DNA from: Proteiniclasticum sp043951855
GTDB lineage: Bacteria > Bacillota > Clostridia > Clostridiales > Clostridiaceae
Direction of reading: 5' to 3'
NCBI RefSeq assembly: GCF_043951855.1
Contig: NZ_JBINJW010000006.1
Location: 1 to 64,000 of the forward strand
Length of the DNA: 64,000 nucleotides
In this document: in pieces, positions 59,384 through 64,000 of the stretch
Numbering within the stretch: the first letter of the stretch is position 1
Layout: each line of letters opens with the position of its first letter
Made by a program: the position numbers and the translations under genes
The notes under the pieces: generated by a model
The model's database searches: none
Told to the model about the DNA's origin: nothing
What the model saw: the letters and a program-made list of their open reading frames with translations, nothing else

Positions 59384-59836
59384 ATGGCTAAACTAAATGA
59401 CCTGGAAGGACTGTTTACAGAAGAAATTGAAGCTTTGGGTTACAGACTTTATCATATGGAATATGTCCATGAAAGCGGAATGAATATACTTCGCTTCTAT
59501 ATAGACCATGATAACGGAATTTCCCTGGAAGACTGCGAAAAGGTCTCGAGAAAACTGAGCGATCTGCTCGATGAGAAGGATCCGATTGCAGAGGATTACA
59601 ATCTGGAGGTCTCTTCTCCGGGAATCTTTAGAACCCTCTTCACCAGAGCACATATGGAAAAGGCTCTGGGTGAAAAGGTAATGGTCAAGACAAAAAAACC
59701 GGTGGCAGGGGCCAAGAAATTTACTGGCGTACTGAAAGAAGTCCGCGACCATGATGTTGTAATAGTAAAAGAGAAAAATGAACTGGAAATCACATTTGAA
59801 AATCTGAAATCAATCAATATCGAAGTTGATTTATAA
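59384..59836 (+). CDS. rimP: Ribosome maturation factor RimP
   Basis: Needed for 30S assembly. The family text includes GLFTEEIEALGYRLYHMEY, FYIDHDNGISLEDCEKVSR and DYNLEVSSPGIFR. Length is 150 residues. I start at ATG 59384 behind AGAGGTGAAATA; an earlier in-frame ATG (59348) has no ribosome binding site. It opens the rimP-nusA-ylxR-ylxQ-infB-rbfA operon. Confidence 0.96.
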   Translation: MAKLNDLEGLFTEEIEALGYRLYHMEYVHESGMNILRFYIDHDNGISLEDCEKVSRKLSDLLDEKDPIAEDYNLEVSSPGIFRTLFTRAHMEKALGEKVMVKTKKPVAGAKKFTGVLKEVRDHDVVIVKEKNELEITFENLKSINIEVDL

Positions 59837-59855
59837 CAAGTACGAGGAGGATAAA

Positions 59856-61088
59856 ATGGCAAAGGCAACTGAAAAAAAGAAAGATGAAGTTATTCTTGCA
59901 TTAAAAGCCATAGCAGAGGAAAAAGGAATCAGTGAGGAGATGCTGTTTGAGACACTTGAAGATGCTATGATCGCAGCTTACAAGAAGAACTACGTCAACA
60001 GCGGAGCTCAGAACGTCAGGGTGAATATTGACCGCGAAACCGGCGAAATTAAAGTGTACTCTTTAAGACAGGTTGTGGAAGAGGTTATGGATCCTCAGGA
60101 TGAAATATCTCTTGATGAAGCAAAGGAAATCAACCCTGCCTATGAACTTCTGGATTTTGTGGAAAATGAAGTCACACCAGCGAACTTCGCCCGTGTGGCA
60201 GCGCAGTCTGCGAAGCAGATTGTGACACAGAGAATCAAGGAAGCGGAAAGAAGCATCCTTTATAATCAGTACCATGAAAAAGAATTCGATGTCATCACAG
60301 GGACTGTTCAGAGAAAAGACAAGGGAAATGTCTATATCAGCCTAGGGAAGACAGAAACCGTTCTTACCCCTTCTGAGCAGATTCCAGGAGAACGTTATGA
60401 ATTCAATGACAAGATTCTTTTATACATCGTGGAAGTGAAGCAGAATCCGAAGGGACCTATGATTTCCGTTTCCAGAACACACCCTGGTCTTGTGAAGAGA
60501 CTATTTGAAAAAGAAGTACCTGAAATCTATGAAGGCATTGTTGAAATCAAGGCCATCTCTAGAGAAGCAGGTTCTAGAACAAAGATTGCGGTTCATTCCA
60601 ACGATCCGGAAGTGGAACCGATGGGTGCATGTGTCGGACCAAGAGGTACAAGAGTTCAGAACATCGTCAATGAACTGAGAAATGAGAAAATCGACATCAT
60701 CAAGTGGTCAAAGGATCCGAAGGAATTCATCGCAAATGCGCTAAGTCCTTCCAAGGTACTTGATGTAATCATCATGGATGAAGGAAATTCCTGCAAGGTC
60801 ATTGTGGATGACAATCAGCTTTCTCTGGCCATCGGCAAGGAAGGTCAGAATGTGAGACTCGCGGCCAAACTTACAGGATGGAAGATCGACATCAAGAGCA
60901 GAAAACAGTACGAAGCTGAAGTGGAAGCGAAAGCAGAAGCAGAAGCGAATGAAGCTATGGCAGCAGAAGAAACAGAAGTGGTCGCAGATGTTATGGAAGC
61001 GGATGCGGTTATTGTGGATGCAGAGGATGTTGCATTTGATGAAGTTGAAGAAGATATCGAAACGGAAGCAGATGATACAGATCTTTAA
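59856..61088 (+). CDS. nusA: Transcription termination/antitermination factor NusA
   Basis: Binds RNA polymerase and nascent RNA to promote pausing and termination. The N-terminal RNAP-binding domain, S1 domain (about residues 135-200) and two KH domains (GACVGPRGTRVQNIV and LAIGKEGQNVRLAAKLTGW) are in order. I start at ATG 59856 behind GAGGAGG. Length is 410 residues. After residue 350 there is an Ala/Glu/Asp/Val-rich acidic tail of about 55 residues not found in Bacillus NusA; its role is unknown. Confidence 0.96.
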   Translation: MAKATEKKKDEVILALKAIAEEKGISEEMLFETLEDAMIAAYKKNYVNSGAQNVRVNIDRETGEIKVYSLRQVVEEVMDPQDEISLDEAKEINPAYELLDFVENEVTPANFARVAAQSAKQIVTQRIKEAERSILYNQYHEKEFDVITGTVQRKDKGNVYISLGKTETVLTPSEQIPGERYEFNDKILLYIVEVKQNPKGPMISVSRTHPGLVKRLFEKEVPEIYEGIVEIKAISREAGSRTKIAVHSNDPEVEPMGACVGPRGTRVQNIVNELRNEKIDIIKWSKDPKEFIANALSPSKVLDVIIMDEGNSCKVIVDDNQLSLAIGKEGQNVRLAAKLTGWKIDIKSRKQYEAEVEAKAEAEANEAMAAEETEVVADVMEADAVIVDAEDVAFDEVEEDIETEADDTDL

Positions 61089-61135
61089 GAAGTGATCAGA
61101 TTATCCTGAAATCAAATGAAAGAGAGGTGTTTTAT

Positions 61136-61402
61136 GTGAAGGTGAAAAAAATACCTATGAGAATGTGCACCGGCTGCATGGAAATGAAGCCGAAGAAAGA
61201 ACTTATTCGAGTGGTAAAGAATAAGGAAGGGGAGATTTCCCTGGATCTTACAGGTAAAAAGCCTGGCAGAGGTGCATATGTCTGCAGAAGTGTGGACTGT
61301 CTTGAAAAGTCATTCAAGACCAAGAGGCTTTCCAGAAATCTGGAAACCAGTATCAGTCAGGAGATTTACGATGATCTTCGGAAGGCGGTGGACGTTGAAT
61401 AA
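61136..61402 (+). CDS. ylxR: YlxR (DUF448) nucleoid/RNA-binding protein
   Basis: An 88-residue YlxR protein with RMCTGCMEMKPKKELIRVV, GRGAYVC and a C-terminal basic helix. I choose GTG 61136 because GAGAGGTG lies 6 nt upstream; the GTG at 61127 overlaps that site and the ATG at 61134 is out of frame and followed by TGA. Homologues bind RNA or DNA and influence RNase P or transcription. It lies between nusA and ylxQ in the conserved order. Confidence 0.92.
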   Translation: MKVKKIPMRMCTGCMEMKPKKELIRVVKNKEGEISLDLTGKKPGRGAYVCRSVDCLEKSFKTKRLSRNLETSISQEIYDDLRKAVDVE

Positions 61403-61709
61403 AATGCTGTCCTTCCTTGGACTCACCAGAAAATCTGGGAATCTGGTCCTGGGATACAATAAAAATGAGGAAGCGGTTAAAACGGGAAAGATCAGCCTTA
61501 TGATCATTTCAAAAGAAGCTTCTGAGAACACGAAAGATAAATTTAAAAGTTACAGCGAAAAGTATCATGTACCTTTAATTGAGGATTTCACTCCTGATGA
61601 ATTAGGATATGCATTGGGTTTAGAAGGAATTGCTGTTGTAGGCGTAACGAAGAAGAGCATGGCTAAGAAGTTACAGGAAATCTATATCAGCATACAGGAA
61701 GAAGAATAA
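61395..61709 (+). CDS. ylxQ: L7Ae-family RNA-binding protein YlxQ
   Basis: A 104-residue L7Ae/L30e/S12e/Gadd45 family protein that binds kink-turn RNA. It contains FLGLTRKSGNLVLGYN and KISLMIISKEASENTKDK. The start is TTG 61395, overlapping ylxR by 8 nt, or ATG 61404; the first gives better contact with the GGCGGTGG upstream. It ends 17 nt before infB. Confidence 0.9.
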   Translation: MNKMLSFLGLTRKSGNLVLGYNKNEEAVKTGKISLMIISKEASENTKDKFKSYSEKYHVPLIEDFTPDELGYALGLEGIAVVGVTKKSMAKKLQEIYISIQEEE

Positions 61710-61726
61710 ATACGGAGGTGGTCCTA

Positions 61727-63805
61727 TTGTCAAAAATCAGAGTGTATGAACTTGCAAAGGAACTAGAAATAACGAGTAAAGAGCTAATAGCGATTCTAAA
61801 GGATGAATTTGGAATAGAAGTGAAAAATCATATGAGTGTGGTGGAAGAAGAAGATGCCGCACTGATCAAGGAGCTCTTAGGAGACGACAAGAAGGAACCG
61901 GAAACGGGAACAGAAGGTAAGACCGAAAAGAGTATCGTGGATGAATATGAGGAAATTCTTGAAGAAGAAGTCGTGAATCTGGCGAAAAAGAAGAAGAAAT
62001 CCAAAAGAGAACTGGCTCAGGAAAAGATCGATGCGGAAAAGGCCAATGAGATTACAGGAATCGAGATCGGTGAGTTCATCACCGTCAAAGAGTTTGCTGA
62101 AAAACTGAACAAGCCTGTGGCGGAAGTCATCAAGGCGCTGATCTTCACTGGCATCATGGCAGGAATCAACCAGGAAATAGATTATGAAACAGCTGAAAAA
62201 GCGGCGAAGAGCCTGGAAGTGGACGTGGTCAAGGCAAAGGATGATTCATCAGGAATTTCTGATGATGATCAGGAAGATGCTCTGGATGTCAATATGGAGA
62301 AAAGACCTCCGATTGTCACTGTAATGGGACATGTTGACCATGGTAAGACTTCACTGCTTGACGCGATCAGAAAGGCGAAAGTCACTGAAAGTGAGGCTGG
62401 TGGTATCACGCAGCACATCGGTGCGTATACAGTCACACTGAATGGTGAGAAAATCACATTCCTTGATACGCCTGGTCATGAAGCTTTTACAGCCATGAGA
62501 GCTAGAGGAGCACAGGCTACGGATATCGTTATCCTTGTAGTTGCAGCGGATGATGGAATCATGCCACAGACGGTTGAAGCCATTAATCACTGTAAGGCTG
62601 CTCAGGTTCCTATTATTGTAGCCATCAACAAGATTGATGTGGAAGGCGCAAATGTGGACCGTGTCAAGCAGGAGCTGACAGAATACGGCCTTGTGGCTGA
62701 AGAATGGGGTGGAGACACCATCTGCGTGCCAGTATCCGCCAAGCAGAAAATCGGCATTGACGATCTTCTTGAAATGGTTCTTCTGACTGCTGAAGTGGAA
62801 GAGCTGAAAGCGGACGTAAACAGAAAGGCTGCAGGAACTGTAGTTGAATCCGAGCTGGATAAGGGAAGAGGCCCAGTGGCGACTTTACTTGTACAGAAGG
62901 GAACCCTGAATGTCGGAGACTCTATTCTTGTGGGTACCACCTACGGTAGAATCAGAGCCATGTTCGATGACAAGGGTAAGAAAATCAACAGTGCGGGTCC
63001 TTCCATACCTGTGGAAATTCTCGGTCTTTCCGAAGTTCCACATGCAGGTGACAAGTTCAATGAAGTGAAGGATGAAAAAACAGCAAGAGGCATGGCAGAA
63101 GCGCGCAAGATCAAAGAAAAGAGCCTGCAGCAGAGTACCATGAGAGTGTCCCTTGAAGATCTATACAGTCAGGTGAAGGAAGGCAAGATCCAGGAACTTC
63201 CAATCATCATCAAGGCAGATGTACAGGGATCCATTGAAGCGCTGAAGAACAGCCTTGAAAAGCTTTCTACCGATGAAATCAAGGTCAGAGTCATTCATGG
63301 TGGTGTAGGTGCTGTTACAGAAACAGATATATCACTGGCGGCAGCATCCAATGCGGTAGTTATCGGATTCAATGTCAGACCAGACAACAATGCACAGATT
63401 CTAGCCGAAAAAGAAAATGTATATGTCAAGACCTACAGAATCATCTATCATGCTGTAGACGACATCAAGGCAGCTATGATCGGTATGCTTTCACCTGACA
63501 TCAAGGAAGTCATTCAGGGTAGAGTTGAAATCAGACAGACCTACAAGGTATCAGCCATTGGTACCATCGCTGGATGTTATGTGCTAAGCGGAAAGATCAC
63601 CAGAAACTCACTGATCAGACTTCTTCGTGATGGTGTAATCATTCATGAAGGAACTCTTGCATCCCTGAAGAGATTCAAGGATGACGTCAAGGAAGTGAAG
63701 GAAGGATTTGAATGTGGTCTGTCTCTTGAAAAGTACAATGAAATCAAAGAGGGTGACATACTGGAAGCCTACGTCATGGAATCTGTGACAAGAAAGGAAC
63801 TGTAG
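61727..63805 (+). CDS. infB: Translation initiation factor IF-2
   Basis: The GTPase that delivers fMet-tRNA to the 30S subunit. The N-terminal IF2_N segment KIRVYELAKELEITSKEL is followed by a short charged linker and a second IF2_N-like unit. The G domain begins GHVDHGKT (from residue 201, Lys207), then DTPGHEAF and NKIDV. Domains II-IV follow. The start is TTG 61727, 6 nt after GGAGGTGG; the upstream GTG overlaps the ribosome binding site. Length is 692 residues. Confidence 0.97.
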   Translation: MSKIRVYELAKELEITSKELIAILKDEFGIEVKNHMSVVEEEDAALIKELLGDDKKEPETGTEGKTEKSIVDEYEEILEEEVVNLAKKKKKSKRELAQEKIDAEKANEITGIEIGEFITVKEFAEKLNKPVAEVIKALIFTGIMAGINQEIDYETAEKAAKSLEVDVVKAKDDSSGISDDDQEDALDVNMEKRPPIVTVMGHVDHGKTSLLDAIRKAKVTESEAGGITQHIGAYTVTLNGEKITFLDTPGHEAFTAMRARGAQATDIVILVVAADDGIMPQTVEAINHCKAAQVPIIVAINKIDVEGANVDRVKQELTEYGLVAEEWGGDTICVPVSAKQKIGIDDLLEMVLLTAEVEELKADVNRKAAGTVVESELDKGRGPVATLLVQKGTLNVGDSILVGTTYGRIRAMFDDKGKKINSAGPSIPVEILGLSEVPHAGDKFNEVKDEKTARGMAEARKIKEKSLQQSTMRVSLEDLYSQVKEGKIQELPIIIKADVQGSIEALKNSLEKLSTDEIKVRVIHGGVGAVTETDISLAAASNAVVIGFNVRPDNNAQILAEKENVYVKTYRIIYHAVDDIKAAMIGMLSPDIKEVIQGRVEIRQTYKVSAIGTIAGCYVLSGKITRNSLIRLLRDGVIIHEGTLASLKRFKDDVKEVKEGFECGLSLEKYNEIKEGDILEAYVMESVTRKEL

Positions 63806-63839
63806 TCATCGCAAATGAAATAGAAATGAGGTGGAAAAT

Positions 63840-64000
63840 ATGGCAAAATACAGAGCCGGTCGAATCAATGAAGAGATGAAGAAAGAAATTTCTGCAATCA
63901 TCATGAATGGTTTGAAGGATCCAAGAATCACTGCCATGATAACCATAACAGATGTGGAAGTTACCTCGGACTTAAGATATGCCAAAGTATATGCGAGTAT
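63840..64000 (+). CDS. rbfA: Ribosome-binding factor A (cut by window edge)
   Basis: The first 53 codons of RbfA, a 30S maturation factor binding the 16S 5' helix. It reads AKYRAGRINEEMKKEISAII, then NGLKDPRI and VTSDLRYAKVYAS, the conserved N-terminal KH-like segment. GAGGTGG lies 5 nt before the ATG. The 3' end is outside the window. Confidence 0.94.
   Translation, partial: MAKYRAGRINEEMKKEISAIIMNGLKDPRITAMITITDVEVTSDLRYAKVYAS

Noticed and set aside
1..64000. CRISPR arrays, tRNA or rRNA genes, prophage and insertion sequences
   Set aside because: No regularly spaced repeats, no cloverleaf, no transposase or integrase, and no phage structural genes were seen on either strand.

Overview
The window is a 64 kb piece of a low-GC Gram-positive chromosome, most likely from the class Clostridia. 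The evidence is the conserved order priA-def-fmt-rsmB-rlmN-stp-prkC-rsgA-rpe-thiN // rpmB // asp23-fakA-recG-rsmD-coaD, followed by plsX-acpP-rnc-smc-ftsY-ylxM-ffh-rpsP-khpA-rimM-trmD-rplS-rbgA-rnhB-dprA-topA-codY-rpsB-tsf-pyrH-frr-uppS-cdsA-dxr-rseP-ispG-polC-rimP-nusA-ylxR-ylxQ-infB-rbfA. Further support comes from Gram-positive PolC, CodY, a PASTA kinase, AGGAGG-type ribosome binding sites, heavy use of AGA/AGG arginine codons, and a radical-SAM Elp3-like gene between rnc and smc. I cannot name the genus.

Layout. 1-653: the 5' part of a minus-strand membrane-anchored protein with a duplicated domain, cut by the window edge. 845-12663: three plus-strand transcription units for replication restart, N-terminal formyl-methionine processing, rRNA methylation, the Stp/PrkC phosphatase-kinase pair, ribosome assembly and thiamine activation. 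12842-13033: divergent rpmB. 13303-19212: asp23, fakA, recG, rsmD, coaD and a coiled-coil protein. 19517-22004: a small accessory patch with a stand-alone CarD-like regulator, an unknown coiled-coil gene behind a large palindrome, and a stress-type short-chain dehydrogenase. 22158-25721: tmcAL divergent from pta-ackA. 25892-30796: a zinc-finger/HTH/DUF2087 regulator, DUF177-rpmF, plsX-acpP, rnc and an Elp3-like gene. 30796-42326: smc, SRP and ribosome maturation genes, rnhB and dprA. 42604-45958: topA and codY. 46146-50835: translation factors, pyrH and lipid carrier/phospholipid synthesis. 51043-51180: an orphan ribbon-helix-helix regulator. 51659-59187: dxr, rseP, ispG and polC. 59384-64000: the rimP-nusA-infB operon, ending inside rbfA.

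Functionally this is a growth-core region. It covers ribosome assembly (rsgA, rbgA, rimM, rimP, rbfA, RNase III), translation (def, fmt, tsf, frr, infB), membrane lipid and isoprenoid synthesis (plsX, acpP, fakA, cdsA, dxr, ispG, uppS), protein targeting (ffh, ftsY, ylxM) and chromosome maintenance (smc, topA, recG, priA, polC). Genes inside operons usually overlap by 1-11 nt. Many clear rho-independent terminators and sigma-A promoters (often with an extended TGN -10) mark the unit boundaries. Several genes use GTG or TTG starts (plsX, tsf, cdsA, polC, ylxR, ylxQ, infB).

I see no CRISPR array, prophage, insertion sequence, tRNA or rRNA gene. I found no clearly new multi-gene system. The most interesting unexplained material is regulatory: structured leaders before asp23, fakA, rbgA, topA, rplS, rpsB and rimP-nusA, a hairpin that would hide the dprA ribosome binding site only in read-through RNA, operator-like palindromes at two orphan genes, and an inverted shared motif at the promoters of the DUF2087 regulator and the rpmF operon.
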